Shown here in pieces: positions 1 through 6,289 of a stretch of DNA of 10,795 nucleotides. The notes under the pieces are model-generated. The model was not told the DNA's origin and ran no database searches. It saw only the letters and a program-made list of their open reading frames with translations. The stretch covers positions 1 to 10,795 of the forward strand of contig JADFHV010000042.1 of NCBI GenBank assembly GCA_022566975.1, read 5' to 3'. Numbering within the stretch: the stretch's first letter is position 1; each line of letters begins with the position of its first letter. Source of the DNA: Chloroflexota bacterium. GTDB taxonomy: Bacteria > Chloroflexota > Dehalococcoidia > SAR202 > UBA11138. Made by a program: the position numbers and the translations under genes.

Positions 1-296
1 ACCTCCCTGTTTCCGGCGGGTTCGATGAGGACCGGCTCTCCGTCGGACGCGGCATCGGCCAGCTTGGTATTGCAGGCAAGGGCGGCCTGACCGTTGATTC
101 GCATGGTGCAAGAGCCGCAGATGGCGCTGCGGCAGGAGCACCTGAGGGCCAGGGTCCCGTCGACCTCCTCGCGGATCTTGATGAGGCCGTCGAGGACGGT
201 GGCGGAGTCGTCCATCTCCAGGGTGTAGTCCTGGTAGTAGGGCTCCGGCGCCTCGGATTCCGGGTTGAGCCGCTTTACCTGTAGAGTTGCTTGCAT
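1..296 (-). CDS. sdhB: Succinate dehydrogenase/fumarate reductase iron-sulfur subunit, N-terminal part
   Basis: Electron-transfer subunit that passes electrons between the flavoprotein (SdhA, encoded just upstream) and quinone through three Fe-S clusters. Only the first ~98 residues are in the window; the gene runs off the left edge. It starts at ATG 296-294. The plant-type ferredoxin [2Fe-2S] motif is clear: CSCRSAICGSC at residues 53-63, with Cys55, Cys60, Cys63 and Cys75 at the usual ligand spacing, followed by the typical MRINGQAALAC. Cys53 is an additional cysteine just before the first ligand. The [4Fe-4S] and [3Fe-4S] ligands lie outside the window. A possible AAGG ribosome site sits only 2 bases before the ATG, so initiation signals are weak. 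The gene is separated from sdhA by 233 bases containing a repeat element, which is long for this operon. Succinate dehydrogenase versus fumarate reductase direction cannot be decided from this fragment. Confidence 0.95.
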   Translation of the reverse strand, partial: MQATLQVKRLNPESEAPEPYYQDYTLEMDDSATVLDGLIKIREEVDGTLALRCSCRSAICGSCTMRINGQAALACNTKLADAASDGEPVLIEPAGNRE

Positions 297-345
297 CGCC
301 TTAACAGATCACGCTCCCCTATAGCCAAACCTGTGCCAAACCCGC

Positions 346-485
346 CATTCTGAGGAGCCCCGATGGGTCGGGGCGACGAACGAATCTAGAGTGGTGCGAT
401 CTGGCCAAACTAACCTGGCGTTTCTCCAATGCTACTAGATTCTTCGCCCAGTTGTTCTGAGCGAAGCCGAAGGGCTCAGCATGAC
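346..485. repeat. Composite inverted-repeat element between sdhA and sdhB
   Basis: Two related palindromic units face each other. The left unit (346-390) begins CATTCTGAG, contains a perfect 7-bp hairpin GCCCCGA-TGGG-TCGGGGC at 357-374, and ends GAATCTAG (382-389). The right unit (435-485) starts CTAGATTC (435-442), the exact reverse complement of that end, contains a CTTCGC (442-447) / GCGAAG (461-466) stem, and ends CTCAGCATGAC, an approximate inverted match to the left unit's start. The layout resembles small dispersed intergenic palindromes, or a MITE-like element, rather than a gene. It lies in the transcript between sdhA and sdhB, so it could form RNA structure affecting sdhB expression or protect an mRNA end; that function is inference. 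No T-tract follows on the minus strand, so it is not a textbook terminator. Confidence 0.6.
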
Positions 486-529
486 ATCGATGAAAAAGGC
501 CGGTCTCCCCTGGGTCGACCGTTCCCGAC

Positions 530-2206
530 TCAATAGCTCCGGGCCTCAGGCTGCCATTGGGTGATGACGACCGGCAGGTGCTCGACCTCGGGGCCCTCGG
601 CGCCGCGTTTGACCATGACGTGCTTCAGCCAGTTCTCGTCGTCACGATCGGGCATGTCTGTCCTGGTGTGCGCTCCTCTGCTCTCTTTTCGCTCCAGAGC
701 GCTCAGGGCAATGGTCTCGGCACAGTCCAGCATGAACCCCAGCTCAAGTGTGAACAGCAGATTGGTGTTGAAAATCTTACCCTTGTCCGCGACGGAGACG
801 TGGCTGTAGCGCTCCCTGAGTGACCGTATCCCGTTCAGCGCGGTCTCCATGCCGGCCTGGTCTCTGAACACGGCGAGGTGTTCGTTCATGGTCTGGCCCA
901 GTTCCAGCCTGAGCCTCCCGAACATGTGGCCGTTGGCGTCGTTGCCGAGGAGTCCCTGTATGAACCGGCGGTCGCCGTCTGCCGCACTGTCCCTGATCTC
1001 TTTGTGGGTGGTGCCCTTGACCTGCTCGGAGGCGTGCTCGCCCGAACGGCGTCCGAAGACCAGGGTGTCCAGCAGAGAGTTGGCGCCGAGCCGATTGCCG
1101 CCGTGTACACTGACGCACGCGACCTCTCCCGCGGCGTAGAGGCCGGGCAGGGGAGTCTTACCGTTCACGTCGGTCTTGATGCCGCCCATCTGGTAGTGCA
1201 TTCCCGGCTGGATGGGTATGGGCTCCTGTGAGATGTCCACGTCGGCGAAGTCCCTGGCAATCTCCAGTATCTGGGTCAGCCGCTCCTGTATCACCTTCTC
1301 GCCCAGGTGACGGCAGTCCAGCAGGACACAGCCGTCAACGGCTCGGCCCTCGTTTATCTCTGTCTGCTCGGCCCTGGAGACGACGTCCCTCGACGCCAAC
1401 TCCATCATATTGGGGGCGTACCGCTCCATGAACCGCTCGCCGTCCGAGTTAAGCAGGTAGGCGCCCTCTCCCCGTGCCCCTTCGGTAATAAGCACCCCGC
1501 TCCCCTTTAGAGTGGTGGGGTGGTATTGGACCATCTCCATGTCCATTAACGGCGCGCCGGCGCGATAGCCCAGGGCCATGCCGTCGCCGGTGCAGATGAG
1601 AGCGTTGGTGCTGGGCTCGAACACCCTGCCGAGTCCACCCGCCGCCATTATCACTGCCTTGGCGCGGACCACGTGGATGTCGCCGCTCCTGATCTCCATC
1701 ATGACGGCGCCGCTGCATTCGCCGTCTTCGACGATGAGCGATAGCACGAACCACTCTTCGTAGACCCTTACGCCCGCCTTCAGGATCTGCTCGTAGAGGA
1801 CGTGTAGAAGCGCCTGGCCCGTGAAGTCTGCGACGAAGAAGGTCCGTGCCTGACGCTGGCCACCGAAGGCTCGCGTCCCAAGCCGGCCCTCGTCGTCCCT
1901 GCTGAAGATCACGCCCATGTGCTCGGCCGCTAACACCTCGTCACCGGCCTCGCGGCACATGATCTCGATGGCGTCCTGGTCGCCCAGGAAGTCGCTGCCC
2001 TTGATGGTGTCGTAGGCGTGGTCCCTCCAGTCGTCGCCGCGGTCCGTCAGGGCGGCGTTGATCCCGCCCTGGGCGGCGTTGGAGTGGCTTCGGACGGGGT
2101 GGACCTTGGTGACCACGGCTACATCCGCCCCGTTGGTCAGGGCGGCAAGGGCTGCCCTCATGCCCGCGAGGCCCGCGCCTATTATCAGCACGTCGTGATC
2201 AAGCAT
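530..2206 (-). CDS. sdhA: Succinate dehydrogenase/fumarate reductase flavoprotein subunit
   Basis: Catalytic FAD subunit interconverting succinate and fumarate in the TCA cycle/respiratory chain. It has 558 residues, slightly shorter than E. coli SdhA (588). Seen in order: N-terminal dinucleotide-binding motif IIGAGLAGMRAAL (8-20); RSHSNAAQGG (39-48), whose His41 corresponds to the covalent FAD attachment site; HPTTLKGSG (228-236) and LITEGARGEG (238-247) in the dicarboxylate site; ASRDVVSRA (270-278), with Arg272 at the position of the catalytic arginine; MHYQMGGI (335-342); and the C-terminal FAD segment GLYAAGE plus HGGNRLGANSLLD (367-379). DDENWLKH near the end is typical of the family. 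All key residues are present, so it should be active. Start is ATG at 2206; no strong Shine-Dalgarno is seen. sdhB follows on the same strand. No membrane-anchor subunit gene lies upstream, where the Pel operon ends. SdhA versus FrdA naming is uncertain; the family is not. Confidence 0.97.
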   Translation of the reverse strand: MLDHDVLIIGAGLAGMRAALAALTNGADVAVVTKVHPVRSHSNAAQGGINAALTDRGDDWRDHAYDTIKGSDFLGDQDAIEIMCREAGDEVLAAEHMGVIFSRDDEGRLGTRAFGGQRQARTFFVADFTGQALLHVLYEQILKAGVRVYEEWFVLSLIVEDGECSGAVMMEIRSGDIHVVRAKAVIMAAGGLGRVFEPSTNALICTGDGMALGYRAGAPLMDMEMVQYHPTTLKGSGVLITEGARGEGAYLLNSDGERFMERYAPNMMELASRDVVSRAEQTEINEGRAVDGCVLLDCRHLGEKVIQERLTQILEIARDFADVDISQEPIPIQPGMHYQMGGIKTDVNGKTPLPGLYAAGEVACVSVHGGNRLGANSLLDTLVFGRRSGEHASEQVKGTTHKEIRDSAADGDRRFIQGLLGNDANGHMFGRLRLELGQTMNEHLAVFRDQAGMETALNGIRSLRERYSHVSVADKGKIFNTNLLFTLELGFMLDCAETIALSALERKESRGAHTRTDMPDRDDENWLKHVMVKRGAEGPEVEHLPVVITQWQPEARSY

Positions 2207-2304
2207 GCGTGGCTACTCTAAGACGGAAATGGCCACAGGAAGATAGCATATCAGTCGTGCCCCGTACAAGCGAGCGGCTGCGGTGGCAGGGCCTTCGATT
2301 GTCC

Positions 2305-2324
2305 CCTGGGACTGAAGTCCCAGG
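2305..2324. repeat. Perfect palindromic hairpin 1 (CCTGGGACT/AGTCCCAGG)
   Basis: The 9-base arms CCTGGGACT (2305-2313) and AGTCCCAGG (2316-2324) are exact reverse complements around GA. In practice this would be an 8-bp stem with a TGAA loop. The core ACTGAAGT is shared, inverted, with the hairpin at 2349-2368. It resembles the GGACTGAAGTCC-type dispersed intergenic palindromes seen in many bacterial genomes. It may act as an RNA 3'-end structure for the Pel operon transcript. No T-run follows it on the minus strand. Confidence 0.8.
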
Positions 2325-2348
2325 TTCAGGTTAAGACGGTGGGAGTAA

Positions 2349-2368
2349 CCCCGGACTTCAGTCCGGGG
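2349..2368. repeat. Perfect palindromic hairpin 2 (CCCCGGACT/AGTCCGGGG)
   Basis: The 9-base arms CCCCGGACT (2349-2357) and AGTCCGGGG (2360-2368) are exact reverse complements around TC. The core ACTTCAGT is the reverse complement of hairpin 1's ACTGAAGT, so the two hairpins form a head-to-head pair within 2302-2370, with outer flanks TCCCC and GGGGGA. It lies 32 bases beyond the stop of the last Pel-operon gene. On the minus strand the T-rich run (around 2375-2382) precedes rather than follows the stem, so an intrinsic terminator is only possible in the plus direction. Confidence 0.8.
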
Positions 2369-2400
2369 GATCGTAAAAATTAACCGAAGGACCAGTCCCG

Positions 2401-2787
2401 TCAGCTACGCCTGTCGGCCAACTCCCGGACTGCCGCGTGGGCCTCGGAGGCCGTGTCGTAGAGGTCCATGACAAGGTCCATATGAGTCACCTCCAAGACG
2501 CGCCTCGGCAGCTCGGTGAATCCAGCAAACGCCACAACTACCCCCGCTTCGCGCGCTTCGCGCTGCAGTCCGATGATGGCGCCGAGCCCGGAGCTGTCCA
2601 TGAAGCTCATGCCGCCGACGTCGACGACCACTCCGGAAATGTCCCTGGAGAGGGCCTCACGTTGCTTCTCGACGAACTCGCTTTGGGTCAGCAGGGTGAG
2701 CTCGCCCTCCAGCCGGATGACCAGCACCGTATCCTCGACGTCTAACTCGACGGTCAGTTCCCCTCCCATGGGCCTTTGGAACGCCAA
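2401..2787 (-). CDS. STAS-domain anti-sigma factor antagonist (RsbV/SpoIIAA-like), partner of PelG kinase domain
   Basis: Small cytoplasmic STAS protein (128 residues). Proteins of this family bind an RsbW-type kinase when dephosphorylated and release it when phosphorylated on a conserved serine. The motif FMDSSGLGAIIG (62-73) is intact; Ser65 corresponds to the phosphorylated Ser58 of B. subtilis SpoIIAA. The C-terminal RVLEVTHMDLVMDLYDT (96-112) is also typical. Start choice: TTG at 2787 abuts the pelG TGA (2788-2790) directly, with GAGGAG 6 bases upstream inside the end of pelG. An alternative ATG at 2769 would have only AAAGG three bases away. It is the last gene of the operon, and its obvious partner is the HATPase domain at the C-terminus of PelG, encoded immediately before it. 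No PP2C-type phosphatase, needed to reset such a switch, is visible in the window. Confidence 0.92.
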   Translation of the reverse strand: MAFQRPMGGELTVELDVEDTVLVIRLEGELTLLTQSEFVEKQREALSRDISGVVVDVGGMSFMDSSGLGAIIGLQREAREAGVVVAFAGFTELPRRVLEVTHMDLVMDLYDTASEAHAAVRELADRRS

Positions 2788-4728
2788 TCAGGACTCCTCT
2801 TCCGTTAGTGTATCGAACTTGGTCAGGACCACCCGGCTAACATTACCCACGCCCTCGAACGACACGTCGTCCATCAGCGAATCGACCAGGAACAGGCCGT
2901 ACCCGCCTCCCGCCAACGCCTCCGGTGCCGGTGGCCTGATCTCCCCCGGCTGGAAGGGAGGAGCCTCGTCGACGATGGCGACGCGTATCACAACACCCCG
3001 CTTCGTAAGCTCGAACTGGAACTCGCCGATGGCCCGCGCGCGGTACTCGTGCTCTATCCTGTTGGTGCACACCTCGGTCACCGCCAGAGCGAGGTCGGCC
3101 CCCGCCTCACGGGAGACCTCCCACTCGCCCAGCACGGTCCTCAGCCACTCCCGGACCTTGGGGAGTTCCTCCAGAGTCGTGGGAGCGGTCAACATCGCCT
3201 CCCTGGCCTCGCCCTCAGGGAGGGGCTGGGGCATCGTGACCTTCGCCTCTGTAGGCTGCGGCATCGCCGCACGCGGGGTCGATTTCTGCGGCTCTTCCTT
3301 CTCGGGCGCAGGATCCTGGGCCATGGGAATCGGCGGGGCGAATGCCGCGCGTTCTGGCGCGGTGATGGGCTGACGTGCGAAGGTGAGGTACTCGAGGTTG
3401 CTGAACCGGTTCGCCAGCGCCAATATGGCCAGAGCGGTTGCCACCGCCTCGGCCGCCAGGAAGCCAAAGCCGTACCACTGGAACCCCATGTGTATGGTCC
3501 ATGCGGTGCCGACGACGTTGATGGCCACGAAGACCGCCAGCACTATCACCGGGCTGCTCCGCATGTTGAAGTAGAGCAGCATCAGGATGGTAATGGAGAG
3601 GAACACGTGGAGGCCGACGCTGATGATGCCCAGCCTCAAGGAGAAGAGGTAAGCCTCGGGAAGCCCCAGGACGTCCAGTGCCGCGGGCGCAAACACCAGG
3701 CCGAGGGCCACGATAACCGTCTGGAGCCTGAGCAGGCTCAGGTAGCTTCCCACCAGCGCCTTGCCCATCTCCCGTTTCTCGTCCATCAGTTCTCGTCGCG
3801 TCGCCTTGTTGTTGAGCTTGCGGTAGAAGTCCCGGTAGTGGATGTAGAACCGGGTCTCGACCTGTATGAGGAACAGGGCCATTGCCGGCATCGCGGTCAG
3901 GAACGCCAGGAACGTCGCGGTGTCATAGAGGGGGTGCACGTGTATCAGGCCAACCACCTGCAGCCCATCGCCGGTGAACCACAGCATGATGTTATCGATC
4001 CAGACCCCGATGTTGTATAGGAGGCCAATAGCGACCAGGGAGGGAAATTTCAGGACGTACCGGTAGAACCCGAAGTTGACCGTCGTCGGCAGGCCGAACT
4101 CCTCGATCACCCGAAGCCACAGCAGCACAAAGGTCAGACTCTGCCCCAGCGCGAAGCCGGCTACCGCGCCCAGGGGTCCCCACAGGCTGCCGAAGACGTA
4201 GTTGGCTCCGAAGCTGAGGGCATAGCCGAGTGCGAAGGACCAGACGATTGGGCCGTAGCTCTTAGCGGCGCTCAGGAATATCATTGTGAGCCAGATCCCG
4301 CTGACCGCTACGTATATGGTGCCCACAGTCAGAGCGTAGGCGACGCCGACACCCGAGAGCATGAACACGGCCGACAGCGAGGCCATCTGGATGGGGAGCA
4401 CGGCGACCAGCAGACCCAGCAGCATCGGCGTGACCCGCCTGAGCCCGTCGGAGTAGAGCAGGTCAGCGACCATGCGGGTTGCCGGCATCATCACCAGTCC
4501 GGTCATGATGAGTGAGAAGGCGAAGCTGTAGCTGACGGCCGAGAAGAATAGGTTGCGCTCTTCGGCCGGCAGGAACCCCGATGAGACGACGCCCAGCAGC
4601 GCCATGGTAAAGACCGCTATGAACCACGGCCCCGATGAGATCACGGCCGCCGCCAGGTAGCCCTTGAAGACGGAGCTATACGTCTCCTCGGCCACCACTC
4701 TCCTGAGGACGAATCCTATGCCGGCCAT
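2788..4728 (-). CDS. pelG: PelG-like polysaccharide membrane protein fused to an RsbW-type HATPase domain
   Basis: PelG is the Wzx/MATE-like inner-membrane component of the Pel synthase-transport complex, working with PelD, PelE and PelF. This protein has 646 residues, against about 456 in Pseudomonas. Residues 1-453 form the PelG domain: it begins MAGIGFVLRR, has SSGPWF (31-36), many hydrophobic segments, and ends LEYLTFARQP, as PelG proteins do. Residues 454-512 are a Pro/Glu/Ala-rich linker. Residues 513-646 are a GHKL/HATPase domain of the RsbW/SpoIIAB kind: N-box TEVCTNRIEHEY (551-562, Glu552 and Asn556), G1 box VDEAPPF (586-592, Asp587 kept, usual Gly replaced by Ala589), and G2 box GGGYGLFLVDSLMDDV (607-622). 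The start is ATG 4728, chosen by family match, 19 bases after the pelF stop; the frame stays open upstream to 4992 but that part lies over pelF. The kinase fusion is unlike any standard PelG and points to phospho-regulation. Confidence 0.93.
   Translation of the reverse strand: MAGIGFVLRRVVAEETYSSVFKGYLAAAVISSGPWFIAVFTMALLGVVSSGFLPAEERNLFFSAVSYSFAFSLIMTGLVMMPATRMVADLLYSDGLRRVTPMLLGLLVAVLPIQMASLSAVFMLSGVGVAYALTVGTIYVAVSGIWLTMIFLSAAKSYGPIVWSFALGYALSFGANYVFGSLWGPLGAVAGFALGQSLTFVLLWLRVIEEFGLPTTVNFGFYRYVLKFPSLVAIGLLYNIGVWIDNIMLWFTGDGLQVVGLIHVHPLYDTATFLAFLTAMPAMALFLIQVETRFYIHYRDFYRKLNNKATRRELMDEKREMGKALVGSYLSLLRLQTVIVALGLVFAPAALDVLGLPEAYLFSLRLGIISVGLHVFLSITILMLLYFNMRSSPVIVLAVFVAINVVGTAWTIHMGFQWYGFGFLAAEAVATALAILALANRFSNLEYLTFARQPITAPERAAFAPPIPMAQDPAPEKEEPQKSTPRAAMPQPTEAKVTMPQPLPEGEAREAMLTAPTTLEELPKVREWLRTVLGEWEVSREAGADLALAVTEVCTNRIEHEYRARAIGEFQFELTKRGVVIRVAIVDEAPPFQPGEIRPPAPEALAGGGYGLFLVDSLMDDVSFEGVGNVSRVVLTKFDTLTEEES
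2794..2799 (-). promoter_or_regulatory. Ribosome binding site for the STAS gene
   Basis: GAGGAG on the minus strand, 6 bases before the TTG start at 2787 and inside the last codons of pelG. It decides the TTG start and suggests translational coupling to pelG. Confidence 0.7.
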
Positions 4729-4747
4729 CGCGTGTCCATGACGCGGG

Positions 4748-6289
4748 TCAGTCCTGCTCCTCGGTCGCACCGACGGGCTCGCGCCCGAGCGCTCCCATCT
4801 CTCTGTAGAGCCGATCGTACTGATAATGGACGGTCTCCAGACGGTAGAACCGCTCGACTCTTGCGATTCCCGACCTTCCCATCGCTGTACCGAGGGCGGA
4901 GTCCTGGGCCAGCCGGACCAGCGACTTGCCGGTGATCTCCGGGCTGGCGACCGGTGTGATAATGCCACTGGGTCCCAGCGCCTGATCGGCACCGGTCCGG
5001 CCCAGCAGCATCTCCTTGCAGGCCCCCACGTCCGTCGCGACCACCGGGATACCGGCGCAGCTTGCCTCCAGTATCACCAGGGGAACCGCCTCGCTTGCAG
5101 AGGTGAGTACCAGCACGTCCATCTGCGGGTAGTAGTCAAGGACGTTGGCCTTGCCGGTGAACTCGACCACGTCTGCTCGGCCGAGGTTTGCGGAGAGCTG
5201 AAGGCACTCGTCGTAGTAGTCGCGGTCTTCGTCGTAGGGGCCCACGATGATGCAGCGCATCTCGGGCACCTCTTCGTGACAGACCTTTATCCCCCTCAAG
5301 AGGGTCTTGACGTCCTTGATGGGGACCACCCGGCCTACGAAACCAACGGTGAACGGCGACCCGTCGGACCGGACTTCGTCCCTGCGGGCCGAGGAGAAGC
5401 GCTCGATGTCGATACCGTTGGGGATCACTCGCATGCGCTCGGGATCGGCGCCGTCATGCCTCTGATACGGTTGGTTGACGCCGGTGATGGTGATCACCGC
5501 GTCGGCCCGGCTGTAGGTCGCGTTGCTAAAGTACCGGAACATGTCGATCCACCACTGCTTGAAGAAGCTCTTGGTGCGGCTTACCTGGAGAGCGTCGTGG
5601 TCTGCAGCATAGATCCAGGTGGCCTGAGCGATCTCGAGCTCCCGTTCGTGGGTGTAGATGCCATGCTCGGTGACGAGCATGGAGCTGCCCGTCCGCTCCT
5701 TCGCCAGGGCGGCCATGAACCCTCCGTAGCCGGTCGAGATGGTGTGGTAGACCCTTGCGGGAGGCGGCTCGGCGAAGAGGACCCTGAAAATCGGCAGGTG
5801 CGTAAAGACGAAAGTCCAGTAGTAGTCGATGAACGATGAGTCGGAGCCGTACTGGTCGTAAAGGTCGAGCAGTAGCCGCCACGACCGCCTGGAGCGGATC
5901 AACCGATCGATCGACGGTCCGTCGCGAGCGTCTGGACTGAGCGCTGCTGCGAGAGTGGCGAACGTATCGCTCGTCCGCTCGTGCTTCAGGTCCCGGTGGA
6001 GCTCGTCTATCATCTCGGCCAAGCCGGCCTTTAGGGACTTGCCCCGGCCTCCCATGTCCAGAGCGCCCGCGCCCTGGTCGAGGATATAGAACTCGTCGAG
6101 TCCGACCACGTTGGGTGGGAGCTCATACTGCATCTCCGCGCGGGACTCCCTGTCGGCGCCAACGAACATCAGCGTGAAGGTGATGTCGGGCAGACCCTGG
6201 ATCAGCGAGTGGACCCACGAGGAGACGCCGCCCGAGACGTAGGGGTAGGTGCCCTCCAGGATCATGCAGACGTCGGCGGTGTCTTTCAC
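4748..6289 (-). CDS. pelF: Pel polysaccharide glycosyltransferase PelF (GT4)
   Basis: Cytosolic retaining glycosyltransferase that polymerises the Pel backbone from a UDP-amino-sugar and works with PelD/E/G at the membrane. It has 513 residues, close to Pseudomonas PelF (about 507). The N-terminal signature EGTYPYVSGGVSSWVHSL (12-29) is diagnostic of PelF. Also seen: LVTEHGIYTHERELEI (205-220), RVIPNGID (287-294), GFVGRVVPIKD (316-326) opening the nucleotide-binding half, and the GT4 EX7E motif in SEAVPLVILEAS with Glu400 and Glu408. Start: GTG at 6289 forms a GTGA overlap with the pelE stop and has GGAGA 7 bases upstream; a longer frame from TTG 6310 adds only seven residues and has poorer support. 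No truncation or missing catalytic residue is seen. Confidence 0.95.
   Translation of the reverse strand: MKDTADVCMILEGTYPYVSGGVSSWVHSLIQGLPDITFTLMFVGADRESRAEMQYELPPNVVGLDEFYILDQGAGALDMGGRGKSLKAGLAEMIDELHRDLKHERTSDTFATLAAALSPDARDGPSIDRLIRSRRSWRLLLDLYDQYGSDSSFIDYYWTFVFTHLPIFRVLFAEPPPARVYHTISTGYGGFMAALAKERTGSSMLVTEHGIYTHERELEIAQATWIYAADHDALQVSRTKSFFKQWWIDMFRYFSNATYSRADAVITITGVNQPYQRHDGADPERMRVIPNGIDIERFSSARRDEVRSDGSPFTVGFVGRVVPIKDVKTLLRGIKVCHEEVPEMRCIIVGPYDEDRDYYDECLQLSANLGRADVVEFTGKANVLDYYPQMDVLVLTSASEAVPLVILEASCAGIPVVATDVGACKEMLLGRTGADQALGPSGIITPVASPEITGKSLVRLAQDSALGTAMGRSGIARVERFYRLETVHYQYDRLYREMGALGREPVGATEEQD

Larger units (their letters stand above)
2207..2400. other. Intergenic region between the Pel operon and sdhA
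   Basis: This 194-base gap separates the STAS gene stop (2401) from the sdhA start (2206). Its upstream half holds two hairpins (listed separately). Its downstream half must hold any dedicated sdhA promoter. A weak minus-strand candidate is TTGTAC (2264-2269) and TATCTT (2240-2245) with an 18-base spacer. That is only 3/6 and 4/6 matches to the sigma-70 consensus, so it is a suggestion only. No reading frame with coding character was seen. Confidence 0.5.

Noticed and set aside
2305..2368. Hairpins as a textbook intrinsic terminator of the Pel operon
   Set aside because: On the minus strand no T-run follows either stem; the T-rich stretch precedes them. A structural 3' end remains possible but is unproven.
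2305..2368. Possible CRISPR-like repeat pair
   Set aside because: Only two units, inverted rather than direct, with different arms and no spacer array.
2401..2769. ATG 2769 as the STAS start
   Set aside because: The TTG at 2787 has a GAGGAG site at ideal spacing and abuts the pelG stop; the ATG has only AAAGG three bases away. The difference is six residues.
2516..3373. Plus-strand open frame (285 codons) across the STAS gene and the pelG kinase domain
   Set aside because: Ser/Thr/Pro-rich low-complexity translation spanning two well-supported minus-strand genes; a shadow frame.
3049..4020. Long plus-strand open frame (323 codons) opposite pelG
   Set aside because: Antisense shadow of a GC-rich membrane-protein gene; His/Gln/Arg-rich translation without any recognisable domain.
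4729..4992. 88-residue upstream extension of the pelG frame
   Set aside because: It lies wholly over the end of pelF in another frame apart from the 19-base gap, has an Arg/Ser/Pro-rich shadow-like composition, and PelG proteins begin at the MAGIGF found at 4728.
4826..5839. Long plus-strand open frame (337 codons) opposite pelF
   Set aside because: Antisense to a gene with clear GT4 motifs; the translation has no family features.
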